This document shows, piece by piece, positions 47,414 to 60,114 of a DNA stretch of 64,000 nucleotides. Position numbers and translations under genes: made by a program. The stretch comes from Lentinus brumalis (lineage: Eukaryota > Basidiomycota > Agaricomycetes > Polyporales > Polyporaceae). The first letter of the stretch is position 1, and every line of letters starts with the position of its first letter. Location: NCBI GenBank assembly GCA_001792895.1, contig MARA01000001.1:3534001-3598000 (forward strand), written 5' to 3'. A model generated the notes under the pieces. The model did no database searches, was not told the DNA's origin, and worked only from the letters and a program-made list of their open reading frames with translations.

Positions 47414-50348
47414 TCAGTGACTGCCGAAGAGCTCCTTGATGAACGCATCTGCATTCGGTGGCCGACCAAGGAAGTCCTGCAATGCAATGCAAGAATGATC
47501 AGCATCCCATGCTGAGCGACATGCACATACGCGACAGACCTTGAGAGAGTCGATCTCGTCCCTGCTCCCTCCGGGACCGAGGATCTTCTCGCGGTAGAGC
47601 TTACCGCGATTGGGGTCGAGGGGATCCTTCTTGAAGATGGTAGCGTACATGTCCGCGGCGAAGACCAATGAGTAGGTGTACCTGCCATGTACGGTCAGTG
47701 ATTGGAGCACGACGTGTATGATTGGTCAGGACATACCCGTAGTATCCGGCATCGTACCCGCTCGCGATGTGGTTGAAGGAGCCTTCTCCCGCACCGAGGT
47801 TCTTGCCCTTCACGAGTGAGATCGACTCCCTCATGGTGTTCCAGAGCTCGGTGTAATCAGCAGATTCTGCGCTGGTGATCAACGGTTGCACTCATGCCCG
47901 CACGCCGCTGAACACTCACCCTGGTCAGTATGCACCTTGAGGTCGAAGTTGGCGAAGAAAAGCTGGCGGAGGTAGAACAACCCCACGTTGACATATCGAC
48001 TGAGGAGCATCAACTCGTGAGCGACCATCATTCCCAATGACCTGTCTTGACGATAGCATACCTCTTGATGACCTTGTCGATGAGCTCCGCATCGAGCGGC
48101 TTCTGCGTCTCGTAGTGGCTCGACATAAGCTCAAGCACCTTCGGCTCGAAGCACCAGTTCTCGAGCATCTGCGAGGGCGCCTCGACGAAGTCCCCGGCGA
48201 CGCTCGTCCCGTGGAAGCGCGAGAACTTCGTCCGGCTGAGCAGCCCGTGGAAGACGTGGCCCATCTCGTGGAAGAAGGTCACGACGTCGTCGTGCCGCAT
48301 AAGCGCAGGCTTCGACGGGGTCGGCTTCGCGAGGTTCGCGACCATGGCCGTCAACGGGTAGCTGCGCGACCCGTCTGCCTTTGCATATCCAGGAAGCAGC
48401 GGCCAGACCGCAGCGTGCGAGTACTTCGATGCTGAATGGCGCTGTCATGAGAGGATTGATGACGCAACTCAAGGGAGAACGCACCCCGAGGGAAGAGGTC
48501 CAGGTAGCAGTAGCCGATGAAGCCCGATTCGTCCTTGGCATCTTTCTCCCAGACGGAGAACATTTGCACCTCTAACGAGATTTTGTGAGGACATGAACTC
48601 CGGGTCAGGAGGGAAAGCTCATTACCTGGGTGCCAAGTCTCGCCCTTGACCTCGACGAAGGTCACACCAAGCAAGTTCTGGTAGATGTCGAGGATGGCCG
48701 GAACCACCTTGGAGACGGGGAAGTACTCCTTCACGAGCGAGTCATCGAGGTTGAGGCTGCGCTCGATGAAAACGCGGTCGTAGTACCGATAGTCCCAGAG
48801 GTAAAACTCGCCATCGAACGGCAAGCCCTTCTTGGCGTGCTCTTCCATCTTGAGAGTAAGGAGCGTCTCGCGGTCCTTCAACCCGACAGGGCGAAGCTTC
48901 TGCTCCAAGTCCGTCAAGAACTATGGATCCCATAAGCAATTGGGAGAGGTGAATTGGAGGTGAACGAGACAGGGAGACGTGCCTCCTTGACGCCCTTTGC
49001 GTTCTTGACCATCTTCACTTCCGTGATGTAGTCGGCCCACGTCGGGTACCCGAGCAGCTTCGCGATCTGGCGGCGAAGGTCGAGGAACTTGCTCATGACT
49101 GGCTTGTTGATCGCCAAACGGTTCTCGAATTTCTCGTAGGCGACCCGACGAGTCTCTGGGTCCTCGGCATATTTGAACTGTGAAGGTCGGTGAGAGAGTT
49201 GCACGACATCCGCATGAGGACGGGCCTACGACGGGGAAGATATCTGGTGTCTTGAAGGTGATGTCGTACACTTCCTTGTCGCCTTCCGTCCGCTTGGTGT
49301 AGCCAGAGATGACATCCTCAGGAACGCCCTTCAGTTCTTCCAGCGTGAAGGTCACAACTCCCTGGAGACGAAGACTGGGTAAGGGCTAATCGAACAGAGA
49401 CCTGAGAAGCGGCATACGTTCTCTTCGTTGAAGTTTTTCTGTGGAACTTATGAGCATGAAGATACAGCCCCGGCATGAATGCACTCACGCTGAACTCGAG
49501 GCAGGTCTGCGATAGCTCCTTCTTCAGAGCCGTGAGCTTCTCGCGCTCCTTCTCCGGCAGCGCAAGACCGGCGCGCTTGCCATCGAGGATCATCTTGTCG
49601 ACTAGCCGCTGCTCCTCCGGAGTCAACTTCCTCCCAGACTCCTTGATGTTCTTCTCAGCGGCCTGTTTCGCCCGGAAGACATCGATGCGCATGGACGACT
49701 CGACGCCGAAGTCGCGCACAAGGACCTCCGCCTCGTTGGAGGCATCACGGAGCTCCTTCGAAGTCGAGACATTCTGGTAGAACGTCAGGGGCTCGAAGAT
49801 GGAGTCTCCCTTGGCCTCGCCCTCTGCCAGGGCCACCTGTGTTCGCGCTGGTTACTGACCCCGCAACGAGCTCACGGCATGGAGTAGAAGGTACTCACGA
49901 ACACCTAGCAACCCGCCTCCGCATCAGTATATCGCCGACGATGTGCACCAAGCATGAACAGACGACGCACCGACTCGAATGTGCACTCCTCCGGCTTGAG
50001 CGCAGCGATCTTGTCGAGGCGGGCGCGCTCCTCTGCGATGGCCTCCTTGGTCAACTTGAGGACCTCCTCCGGTGTATGCGTCCACTTCGGTGCTGCCTGT
50101 GGCGGGTTCAGTGATGCCATTATCGAGTTAGCTGTAGGGAGCGAGAACAACCCTGCCAGTGAGAGCGTGGATTGCGATCGATAGTGCCAGAGGTTATTGA
50201 GTGCCGGAGGCGTGACCTGGAACTGCGAGTGACGCATGGCCGCGCCGGGCCTGACACCAGCGAGTGCGCGAGCGCTGACGCCATGCCCCAGCATAACGCG
50301 GCGCCGAAGAGCAGAGACTGCTACCGAGCACGTCGCGCGGGGCTTCAT
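47414..50348 (-). CDS. PRD1: M3-family zinc oligopeptidase (saccharolysin/thimet oligopeptidase-like)
   Basis: Metallopeptidase that cleaves short peptides in the cytosol and/or mitochondrial intermembrane space. The zinc site is intact: FFHEMGHVFHGLL supplies HExxH and MLENWCFEP the third ligand Glu. Other family blocks are FLDLRRQIAKLLGYPTWADY, YLWDYRYYDRVFIE, WHPG and SGYDAGYYGY, ending in ADAFIKELFGSH at 47414. About 11 exons joined. Two starts are possible. ATG at 50348 (MKPRATCSVAVSALRRR) gives a mitochondrial-like leader, while ATG at 50120 (MASLNPPQAAPKW) gives a cytosolic form; dual targeting is known for yeast Prd1. It is divergent from the MAPKK gene. Confidence 0.92.
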
Positions 50349-50612
50349 GATCGTCGAGGGGAACAGCGGCGACGCGGTGGATGGCAGCGAGCACAAGGGC
50401 GCGCGGCGGAGGTCGCGCTACGCGCGCGCGCGTCTGTCAGACTTGAGAACATTACGTAAGCGGGTTTGTGGCAGTCCCAATTGGGCGGACCCTCGGTCGA
50501 CCACATCCCCTTCGTCGTCGTCGTCGTTCCCGACGTCCTCCTCGCCGCCGCCGCCGCCTCATCACCTCCTGCGACAGCTTCCGCGACGAGCTCTACGTGA
50601 CAGCAGTTAGCG

Positions 50613-52158
50613 ATGGCCTCCCCCGCCGGTCCCGTGCGCAAGAAGCGCAACTTCAAGGCCCTTCAGCTCGATGTCACGCAGCCTAAACCGGAGCCTCAGC
50701 CAGAGCCCATTCGCGTCGCGCCCGTGCCTGCAGGCGGCGGTAAGAAGCGGCCCCCTCCCATGCAGCTGAAGGCTCCGAAGATCCCGGTCTCAAACACCAC
50801 GGCCCATGTCGAGACGGACAATAACCTCTTGACCGTAAATGGCCCGAACTCAGCGCCACCTACGGGCTCTGCGTCTGCGCACCGAATGACCTACCACACA
50901 ACCCTCTCGACGACCCTCGCGAACCTCGAGCTTAACTCGGAGCACAAGTATCACGACTTGCGGAATGAAGATCTCAAGGACTTGCGGGAACTGGGACAGG
51001 GCAATGGCGGGAGCGTGAAGTTGGTCGAGCATCTTCCAACCGGTACCATCATGGCAAAGAAGGTGCGTACGGCCACCCGTGGTTACGGACGAAGGCACTG
51101 ACGGCTCCCTATCTGCAGATAGTATTGATCGACGCGAAGCCCTCGGTGAGGAAACAGATCCTTCGCGAGCTGCAAATCATGCACGACTGTCATTCGGACT
51201 ACATCATCTCGTTCTACGGCGCCTTCATCTCCGACCCCAACATCTGCATTTGCATGGAAGCCATGGACAAGGGCTCTCTCGACGGCATCTACAAGAAGAT
51301 TGGTCCTATTGATATCGATGTTGTGGGGAAGGTAGCGCTCGCTGTGCTTGAGGGTTTGACATATCTCTACGACGTGCACCGGATTATTCACCGTGGTACG
51401 TAGCATGCGGTCTTTTGATGTGGAACACGGGTAACACTTCCTGCAGACATCAAGCCTTCGAACATCTTGTTCAACTCGCGTGGACAGATCAAGATTTGCG
51501 ATTTTGGTGTCTCCGGAGAACTCATCAACTCCATTGCTGATACGTTCGTCGGTACCTCGACGTATATGAGCGTAAGTGTCATGCTTGGAATGCGGGAAAG
51601 GATTGTCTTTGATCAAACCAAACGCGTACAGCCCGAGCGTATTCAGGGTGCGCAGTATACGGTCAAGTCTGACGTATGGTCGCTTGGAATCTCCCTCATT
51701 GAGCTTGCGCTTGGCCGCTTCCCTTTCGCCGAGTCGTCGTCGGATGATTCCGACCTATCCGACTTCGAAGGTACTCTATCTCCGAGCCGGCCGAACCCTC
51801 TCAACACCCTCACCAAGGCGCAGAAGGATAAGAAGAAGAAGCGGAAGAGCAAGGGTGTCAGTCTCCAAGGTGGAGGCATGACGATGAGTATCCTTGAGCT
51901 CTTGCAGCACATCGTCAACGAGCCGGCGCCCCGTCTGACACCAGAGGGCCGCTTCCCTAAGGATGCGGAGGACTTCGTCGACAGTTGTCTGTTGAAGGAT
52001 CCGGATGCCAGGAAGACGCCGAAGGAGCTCCTTGTGCGTTCCGCTCGTGTAACCTATCTGCTTTGTGTGCTGATGCTCGTCCTTCCCAGAAACACCCATG
52101 GATTGAGCACTCGAGGACGACGACCATTGACCTCGAGACCTGGGCCTCGACCTTCTAG
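50613..52158 (+). CDS. STE7: MAP kinase kinase of the pheromone/mating pathway type
   Basis: Dual-specificity kinase that activates a MAPK in a Ste7/Fuz7/Byr1-type cascade controlling mating and development. ATG at 50613 begins [19 protein letters not shown], a good MAPK-docking motif (basic cluster plus Leu-x-Leu). Kinase motifs: [14 protein letters not shown] (Gly loop), MAKK (catalytic Lys), [12 protein letters not shown] (catalytic loop), [19 protein letters not shown] (DFG plus Ser/Thr activation sites) and STYMSPERIQG. An insert of about 50 residues ([13 protein letters not shown] to [12 protein letters not shown]) sits in the C-lobe, as in fungal Ste7-like kinases. It ends DLETWASTF. 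Six exons; joints preserve the frame. Confidence 0.92.
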
Positions 52159-52734
52159 TCTGCATCGCCACCCCCCGCACATCGCTACTCACGGTGTAGC
52201 CGTACCACGTGTAAACTTATCACCGCTGTGTACGCCAAGCAACGACCCCCTCCAGTACACAGCTCCGACGATGATTGTACATGTATATACCCGTCCCACT
52301 CTCACGTCATCCTGACGCATGGCTCTGTGCGCGAGCCGCGCCTTAGGGTCGTTGTTGTTTAGCATGTCTCAGCACCTTCGTCGACATGGTATACTCGAGA
52401 ACTCTCTTCCTTGACCTCACAGCTGATGTACTATAGAAACGGTCGTATACAGGATTCATTGACAAGGACGTTGTGCACTTGGATGGGCGCGCAGAGCGCA
52501 GGCCATGTCGTATACGTACATACGTACTGGAATGCTGGCTGGTCGGCACTGGTTATGACAGGCTAGCTCCTGGGTATCTCAACTTGTATGTATATACCTA
52601 TGTTATGGTTGGGATCCTCGCAGAAGGTCTTCACCTGACACAATTCGTTCTTTCTGAGACTAGGGCTACAGGTATGGTCCAATTGCATTTGTTCAGAGAA
52701 GGTGTGGTCTCCCCCGTATCTGATGGCCTCAGTC
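52159..52734. other. Convergent 3' spacer
   Basis: About 580 bp between the stop codons of the MAPKK (plus) and RIO1 (minus) genes. No coding signal supported; it should hold both 3' UTRs. Confidence 0.4.
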
Positions 52735-54974
52735 AGCCGCGGGCAGTGGCCTTGATCTTGCGCTTCTTCTCCGCCTTTGGGATCTTGTGCTTACGCTTCT
52801 CGCGAGCTTCCTCTTTAGCGGCTTTCTTGCGCTCCTATTCAAGGACAAAGATCAGGATTTGCTGAAGGAACGGTCCACCGCCATATGCTTACCTTCTTGG
52901 CCTCCTTGTCCTCGTGCTTGTGTCCCCGGGGCTTCCTCTCCTTAACCCCGTCTACCTCGCCATCAACCTCCTCCTCACTATCCTCTCCCCCTTCCTCACT
53001 CTCCTCGCCGTCCTCCGCCGCACCATCTTCTCCGGACGCAGATCCGTCGTCTGCAAAGGTAACACCCTTCTTCTTCGCGCTGGATGCCTTCCCGTTCGTC
53101 ACCGCAGAGTCCGACGCCCCTTCCTTCCGCGCCTGCCCTGGACCCAATATACCGATCGTGTCCTTATAGATGAGCTTCTCGCCTTCTCCGCGGGTCAGCA
53201 CATCGACGTCACGCTCCGGGTCATATACTTCGTTGAGCGTCCGCGGGATGTAGGAGCGCATGAACACCTCGTCCTCGTGCGACTGTCCGCCAGATGACTG
53301 CCCAGCGCCGTCTGTGTCCTCAGTTTCGGGGGTGTCCATCCACTCGCGCAGGACCTCTTCCTCACATTTGCCGCCAGCAGCGGAGAGTTGCTCGCGGGTG
53401 ATGAACTCGAACGCACGTCGGAGACCGACGGTGCGCACACCGCGCTTGGAGAAGAAATCTTCGATGTTGCGGAGATCCGCGCGGAGGAAGTCGAATGCGT
53501 GGGGGTGGTCGTGCTCGACGGACTGTGAGACATCGATGATATAGAGATGACCGCGAGGAGGCTCCAGTGTGGGCTGGCCCTCTGAGGTGGATGCAGCAGC
53601 AGCATCGGTCGTCTCGGTTAAAGGATCAGGATGTGATGGGATGTCTTCAGTGTGGTAAAGGATGTTGTATTCGGAAAGGTCGGCGTGTACAAGCTTGCAC
53701 TCGACGAACATCTTGCGCGTCATGAGCATGAGCTCGACGTAGAGATCTGGGAAGACTGATTCAGGGATATCGGCGTCCTTCAATCGCGGTGACGCCCTGC
53801 AAGGCGGTGAGCAAGGAAGTAGAGTGCAAGAATGAAGAAGACTTGCCATCCATCCTTGTCGCCTACGAATGTCATGACAAGGACATTCTCTCGGACCTCG
53901 ATCGGCTCGGGACAACGTATGCCTGCGGTCCGTAATCGCTTCAAGTTACGCATCTCCTTCTCGGCCCACACTCGAACCATCTTCCGCGGATTGTGGCGAC
54001 TAGTTGTCGGGTCTGAGCATGCACGGCAACGTGATAGCAGCGCAAGATCATACCTGTAGCCTCTCCGAAAACGGAACTCTCCCGTAACATAACGATCACG
54101 ATCCTTGAACACCAAGATGGATGTCTTATAGATCTTCAGTGCAAGGTGTTTCCGCTCAGGTGTGAGCGCATGATAAACGTTGGCCTATGATCTCGATTCA
54201 GTTACCACATGCGTTACGACTGTACCGGACGACTGACCTCCTTCCCGGTGCTCACACAGCCATTCACTTCGTATATGAGCCCGCGGCCGATCATTTTGAA
54301 CAGGATAATCCTTGTCCGCGGATCCAACACCTGCTCGCTAGTCGCGCGGTCGCTCTTGTCCTTCATATTCGCGGTAGCAGACGGTCCCTTCCTGTTCACA
54401 CCGACACCCAAGTCGTACGGCATGTCAAGGTTCCGCAACCGAGCTGAATACTTTGCCAGCGCTTGCAGCTGGTTCGCAGTCTTGTCTTTACCATGCTCCT
54501 GCTGCTGCTGTTTTGTTGGCACGTCCTTGGGCTTCGGCGGACGGGGGCGGTTCACGGCGGGTAGGGCAGCCACCGCCGCCTTCGAGTTGATCGCAGAGGC
54601 CACCCCTTGCGCAGCACCGGTCCTGACGGCGACATGTTGTCGAAGTCGGTTGTACTGTTTTGTGAAGTCTACGTGGGCGGTTCGTCCGACTCATCACATT
54701 GGGGAGAGACTAAGGACGTACCTCCTTCAGCGATCTCCCAGTCCTCGTCTTCCGCACGGAGCGTTTGGAACGCCTCGACTTCGAGGTCGTCTTCCTCCTG
54801 CTCAAACTCGTCCGGGTCGCTCTCTTCGCCTTCACTCTCAGAAGACCACTCTAGAAGCCCCTCGTCGTCGATATAGGTATGTCCTTGTCTAGGGTTGGTC
54901 GTAACTGGTGCTGAAGGATCGACTGGAGCATCGTCGAACTGCCCGTCTTCAGCAATGTCTCGTACTTCGGCCAT
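52735..54974 (-). CDS. RIO1: RIO1 atypical protein kinase
   Basis: ATPase/kinase needed for late maturation of the small ribosomal subunit (pre-40S) in the cytoplasm. ATG at 54974 ([15 protein letters not shown]) opens an acidic leader. RIO blocks are intact: STGKEANVYHAL (P-loop-like), [53 protein letters not shown] (catalytic loop) and [14 protein letters not shown] (metal-binding loop). The C-terminus has a long acidic/Glu-rich stretch and a Lys/Arg-rich tail ([18 protein letters not shown]), typical of the family. Six exons. It diverges from the dioxygenase gene 283 bp away. Confidence 0.94.
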
Positions 54975-55257
54975 AAGTTTCGTAGAACGTCTTCAAGTCA
55001 ACGCAGGTGACGGTTCAGAAAGCAGAGAGTCAATCATATTCGAGCAGAATCGCAAGGGAGGAGGCTTGGATGATCGAAAATCCGCACAAGGTCATGATCT
55101 AATCTAATCTAGTCAATGGGCAGCGTCTTATCTTATCTGCTATTCTGTAGGCAGGTGGCGGCCCGCTGAGCTTGAAGCTTGGAGTTGAGGCCCTCACTCC
55201 GCGATAACAGGTACGTGCACATTACCGCAATCCACGCTCAGCACGACGTTGTTGACT

Positions 55258-56665
55258 ATGGAAGACGTGAAGCAAGCAACTAGGCTCGCAGCGCTGCCAG
55301 TAATCAGTGTAGAGCCGTTCCTACACCCTGGTAGCCACCCCGGGAAGCTATCTACAGCTGCCGCCCTCCACGCAGCGTGCTCGCAGTATGGCTTCTTCTA
55401 CCTCGACTTAACATCATATGTGGATACTTCGGAGACTGAGGAGCTGACGCGTCTTGCGCGCGAATTCTTTGCACTTCCACAAGAGGAGAAGGACAAGATT
55501 TCCCTCTCGAGGGAGGACGGAGCAAGAGGTGCGCACTCCTATCCCGGCATTGCTCCATAGCATATAGACCGTCATGCGTAAAGGCTACGCCAGATTGAAG
55601 GAGAACGTGACGAATGGAAAAGCCGACAACCACGAGGGGATCGACTTCTACCGCCCTGTGGACAACCCCGACAGGACGAAACCCATCTGGGGAGAGAACC
55701 AGTGGCCAGCCGTCCCGGGCTTCAAGGAGAAGTACGAAGTATGGGTAGAGAAGATGAAGAAGCTCGGCATGATTGTTATGGAGGCGTGAGCACTCCCTTC
55801 GATAGCAGCCAATTCGCTCCCTCCCTCACCGGGTTCACAGGATGGCTATAGGGCTTGGCATGTCGCCGGACGAGTGGGCACAGCTCCGCAACAAAGTCGA
55901 CGAAAGCTTCTGGGCCATGCGCGTGATAGGATATCCTCCCCTGCCCAACGACCATGACGGGTTCTCCTGTGGAGCCCACAAGGACTACGGCTGCTTGACG
56001 TGCGCGAGACTTCTCGCGCTCCTGAAAACGCGCTGACACGCTTGTTGTCCTAGGTTTCTTTACGCGGACCCCACACCCGGTGCCCTTCAAGTATACATCA
56101 ATCAGCCAGGTCTCGTCGTAGAGGCAGACTCCGGCCTTCCTGCGGAACGCGCTGTTGAAGAGGAGGGTTGCTGGATCAACGCGGACCCCATCCCAGGCTG
56201 CGTGGTCTGCAACATAGGCGAGAGTATGTTGTCCCACCCTTGGCGGCTGGTGATAGAGCCTGATATTGGGTGCAGTGTGGGAGGTATGGACAAATGGCTT
56301 GTACAAGAGCACACTCCACCGGGTCGTCCACAAAGGGTCCAACTACCGGTAGACATCATACAATTGTTGCATCTACGTCTGCTCACCATGTCTACTTATG
56401 CAGGGTCTCGTAGGCCGCCGTTCTTGAGTGGCCTATGATCATACGCTGATGGCGCCTTGACAGGATCCCGTTCTTCTTCGAACCGAACTTCCACGCCCAC
56501 ATTGAGCCGCTCCCTGCCGCGCTCCGTCTGCAAGAGGAAGACAGGAGGGTTCGCGGAATAGACAAGCCTGTGAAGATGTATACCCCCCTTGTGTACGGCG
56601 ACTTCCTGCTCAAGAAAGTAGGGAGCAACTTCGATACGGGGAAGGGGCGGTACGACGCGGATTGA
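55258..56665 (+). CDS. 2-oxoglutarate/Fe(II)-dependent dioxygenase (isopenicillin-N-synthase-like)
   Basis: Likely oxidises a small molecule with 2-oxoglutarate and oxygen. ATG at 55258 (MEDVKQATRLAALPVISVE). The N-terminal DIOX_N region includes HAACSQYGFFYLDL and REFFALPQEEKDKI. The Fe(II) site shows GAHKDYGCLTFLYADPTPGA (H-x-D) and TLHRVVHKGSNYR (distal His), with IPFFFEPNFHAHIEPLP next. The Arg of the 2-oxoglutarate-binding R-x-S motif is visible, but my joint at that intron does not give the Ser, so the boundary may be slightly wrong. Six exons; it ends at 56665. The substrate is unknown; no biosynthetic cluster surrounds it. Confidence 0.85.
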
Positions 56666-56866
56666 CGCGAGGGGCATGACAGGGAGCCATTATAGACGGA
56701 TATAACAGGATGACCTGACCTGGGGCCAGATGTGGGCCAGATTTTGGCCAGGGTAGACCTTACTGTCATAAGCACAGGTCATGGTCAAACAAATATCGGT
56801 CAGCTAACCCCTAGGGAGCGGCGAGTATGCTACACAAGGTACTCATGTCTACTTCTAGCTTGACTC

Positions 56867-58425
56867 TCACGACAGGGAGGCCCCGACGAACTTCGGCGCG
56901 ACGCACACGCCGGCCTGTGTCCGGATCTTGTGCACGCTCTTCGTCTCCGGGTTGACCCATGCAGCCTCGTGCGTCTCCAGCGTCGTGAAGCCCGGCTGGA
57001 TGGTCTCGAAGATCTTCTTCTTCGGGTTGAGTTGCGACAGGGGCTGAGAGTCTGCGATTCGCAGTAGCGTCAGTTGCATCTTACACTCAGTGGAGGAATC
57101 GATACGTACCCTCAAAGCCCTCAAAGTAGACCCGGTCTCCGACCTTCGAGCCCGCGGGAGGCTGGACGAGCTCGATGCCGGCATCCTTGCCGTCTTTGTG
57201 TGTTGCCTGGAGGAACGTCGCTCAGCCCCCACTCTGGCACAGTACTTCGATATACGTACGCAGAGGACCATCGCGAAGCTCTTGACTCCACGCATGTTGG
57301 CAGGTTTCAGGTTGCACTGAGCCATGCTGATGAGAGATGGTCATGCAGAGTCGAGTGATATGTGCTTACAACACCGACAAGGTACTTGTCGCGCATCTCC
57401 TCTATGGGGATGTAGTGCACGAGACCAGAAACGACTGTCCGTGGACCCGTCTCCTCACCAAAGTCGATTTGCTGCACGATCACTGAGCACAGGGGACGTA
57501 TGATGGGGACGAGTTGCGCGTACCTCGACATACAGCCCGTCGGCGTCGGGGTGCTTCTTGACTGTTCGGCGGATGAGACCCTCACACGGCTTCAAGGAGC
57601 GATGCGGACGTACTGTCGACGATGTGACCCACCCGGAGGTCGATCATGGACGGCACCGGCTCTCCCGCATCCTCAGCCGCAGGCTTCTTCTCGGCCGCCT
57701 TGGGCTCCTTCGCTTTCTTCTCCTTTTTCTGCGCTTTGCCCTCGGCCGCCTTCTCACCCTGCTCGCCCTTCTGCTCCTTCGCTGCGGCCTTGTCTGCCTT
57801 CGCGGCCTTCTCAGCTTTCGGTGCAGGCGCAGCCGCCTTGTCGCCCTCCGCCTTCGCAGCTGGCGCCTTCTCCTTCTTCTTCGGAGGCTCCGCCTTGCGC
57901 TCCTGACGCGGTGCATTCTCGAGGTCAAAGGAAACGACGGAGAACGCGGGGGCTAGCGACTCGGCAGCTTTGCGGACGGAGGGTCGGCTCTGGACATGGT
58001 CGAAGTAGCGAGTGATGGCGGGGTGGGAGTAGTACTGTGCTGGCTGCAGCTGTGACTGTATGGCCTTATGAGCAGCATGCGGGGACTGGGAGCATGCTCG
58101 GAACGTACCAAGGACGGGTGCAGCGCGCCGTAGAGGGCGACATCTGCGGCGGTGAAGTAGTTGCTCACGAGGTACGTGCGGGGAACTAGTGCTGCTTCAA
58201 GATCCTGCTCCGTGTCAAGCCCCTCGCCACCTCCGCCGGCGCAGGCACACGCACCTTGAAGTTCTCGGGCTTTGCGACGTCTCCCTGCGCCGCCTTGTCA
58301 ATCCACTCTGCCACCTCGGCCTTGTCCTTCTCGGACTTGCCAAAGTCGCTGCCGTCCTGGGCGGCGCCGGTGACAAGATCCCTGAGCGGCGATGGCAGCT
58401 TCGCGAGTGCAGCTTGGACGGACAT
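56867..58425 (-). CDS. ARC1: Arc1/AIMP1-like tRNA-binding cofactor of aminoacyl-tRNA synthetases
   Basis: Cytosolic protein that in yeast binds methionyl- and glutamyl-tRNA synthetases and delivers tRNA. ATG at 58425 (MSVQAALAKLPSPLRDLV). The N-terminal half is a GST-C-like domain (YFTAADVALYGALHP, AITRYFDHVQSRPSVRK). A Lys/Ala/Glu-rich linker (PKKKEKAPAAKAEG and similar) follows. The C-terminal OB-fold tRNA-binding domain has SMIDLRVGHIVD, HPDADGLYVEQIDFGEE, RTVVSGLVHYIP, CNLKPANMRGVKSFAMVLC and SKVGDRVYFEGFE, ending KFVGASLS. The order and length match fungal Arc1. It diverges from the uL6m gene 231 bp away, pairing two translation genes. Confidence 0.88.
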
Positions 58426-58656
58426 TTTTCTGAGCAGGATGTGAGGGTGAATAAAGGATCGATGGGCGGAAAGCTGCAGCCACACGCCCCGAGTCAAGGC
58501 AGTCATTTTGGGAGAGCCCTCAGGCTCACGTGCACGCGTCGTACCGCGTTCTGTGACTGCGCCGTCGGTCACAGTGTGATGTCACACGCGCCTGGCGGGA
58601 ATTTGGCAGAAGTCGCGGCAAAGTCGCGGACTCGCGGTGTCTGACAGTCACCAGCT

Positions 58657-59361
58657 ATGCTCTCTCGGTGGCAGGCAGGGGCCCGCCATGCCCTTCGTTC
58701 CTTCTCGTCGTCTGCGCCAGCGAGCGCAGGCATGATCTCCAATGTCGGCAGGCAGCCCATCACCATCCCCCGACCATCACACTCACCCCCTCCTCCACCG
58801 CTGTCTCTGTCAAGGGTCCTCTGGGAGAGACATTCGTGCCCCTCATGCCCTTCACGAAGCTTGCCAACACTGCTCCAAATACGCTTGCAGTCTCAGTCGA
58901 GAACCCGAAGGAGCGGAAGCAGCGCGCCATGTGGGGGCTCACGCGCACCCTCATCCAGAACGCAATCATCGGCATGACCGAGGGTTTCACGCTTCCTGTC
59001 TACCTCGTCGGTGTTGGCTACCGTGCGGCGCTGGAGGCGGACCCAAGAGGGAAGGGCGAGGGCAGGAGCGGCCAGCGGCTGAACATGAAGCTCGGGTTCT
59101 CGCACTCTGTGTTCGTGTCCGTTCCGGAGCACGTCAAGTGCGAGGTCCCGCTCCCGACCAAAATTGTGCTGAGCTGCACGGACAAGCACCAGCTGGGTCT
59201 GTTTGCTGCACAAATACGGAGGTGGAGACCACCAGAGCCGTACAAGGGAAAGGTGCGTCGTGGTTTGTCGTCTACCATGCACCTCGTGCTCAATTTGTGA
59301 AATGCAGGGTATCATCGTCGGCAACGAGAGGATCCGGATGAAGACAGTGAAGAAGAAGTAG
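58657..59361 (+). CDS. MRPL6: Mitochondrial large ribosomal subunit protein uL6m (apparent 1-nt frameshift)
   Basis: Large-subunit mitoribosomal protein. ATG at 58657 starts a mitochondrial leader (MLSRWQAGARHALRSFSSS) leading to ISNVGRQPITIP. The frame then changes at CCCCC (58767-58771); one more C would give IPPTITLTPSSTAVSV and join the rest without a break. The rest has GPLGETFVPLMPF, GMTEGFTLPVYLVGVGYRA, LNMKLGFSHSVFVSVPEHV and CTDKHQLGLFAAQIRRWRPP. The last exon gives GIIVGNERIRMKTVKKK. As this is an essential gene, the missing C is more likely a base-calling error in a homopolymer than a real mutation. Confidence 0.88.
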
Positions 59362-60114
59362 ACATCTTTGCTCTCGCCTTGGGCTATTTTATACGCGTCA
59401 TAATGGCATGCTCCCCGCGCTCTCTTCGTACCTCGCGCCGACGCCTTCAGTAAGAGCATTCCACCTCGGTCGCTGTACAGCCTACACAAGGTATACACAT
59501 GCATGCCGGCCAGGTCAACCTGTGGCGTAAAATGAAACTAATACCCCTCTTCCCTCCATACGGCGGGCGCAAGGTCCGACTAGTTCCACCTCAGCGCTGA
59601 GGAGACTTCCCCGCTTCGTGTTCTTGCTGCGCTTCTAGGTATGTCCGACACGACTTTACCAAGATATCCGTCTCCCGTCTCTAGGGCACCATCATAGGGC
59701 TCATAGTGTTTCCGATCCCCCCCTTACTCCCCAGGAATGCTTCTTCGGTGCTTCCGGTAGCCGCTGCATGGTTGGAACTTGGAAGAAGACATAATAGGTC
59801 AGTTCTTCCTCCTACGAACCACCGATGTTTCCGGCATCTCGTAGGTGCTCCTCCGATTCCGCGTACGGTCGCACTGAAGACGGACGCGGTGCTTGCTCAC
59901 TTTGTGCAAGCCTTTCTAACCGCATTGATGTCGATTTCTCGCGGGGAAGCTCGACGTCCCTACCATACCTTTTCTCATGTCAAACTGTAAGGATATCATC
60001 CGCTTCACCCACGCTGAGGGCGAATGGCGGGTTGTCTCCCCTGTCCTGACTCCTCACTCTTCGCCCTCCTCCCACCCTCCTCAATCCCGCTCTGCTATCT
60101 AATTGGGTTGGACA
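59362..60114. other. Spacer of about 750 bp
   Basis: It separates uL6m from the DUF6534-type gene, both on the plus strand. It includes pyrimidine-rich stretches near 60.05-60.1 kb that fit a promoter/5' UTR. No coding signal supported. Confidence 0.4.
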
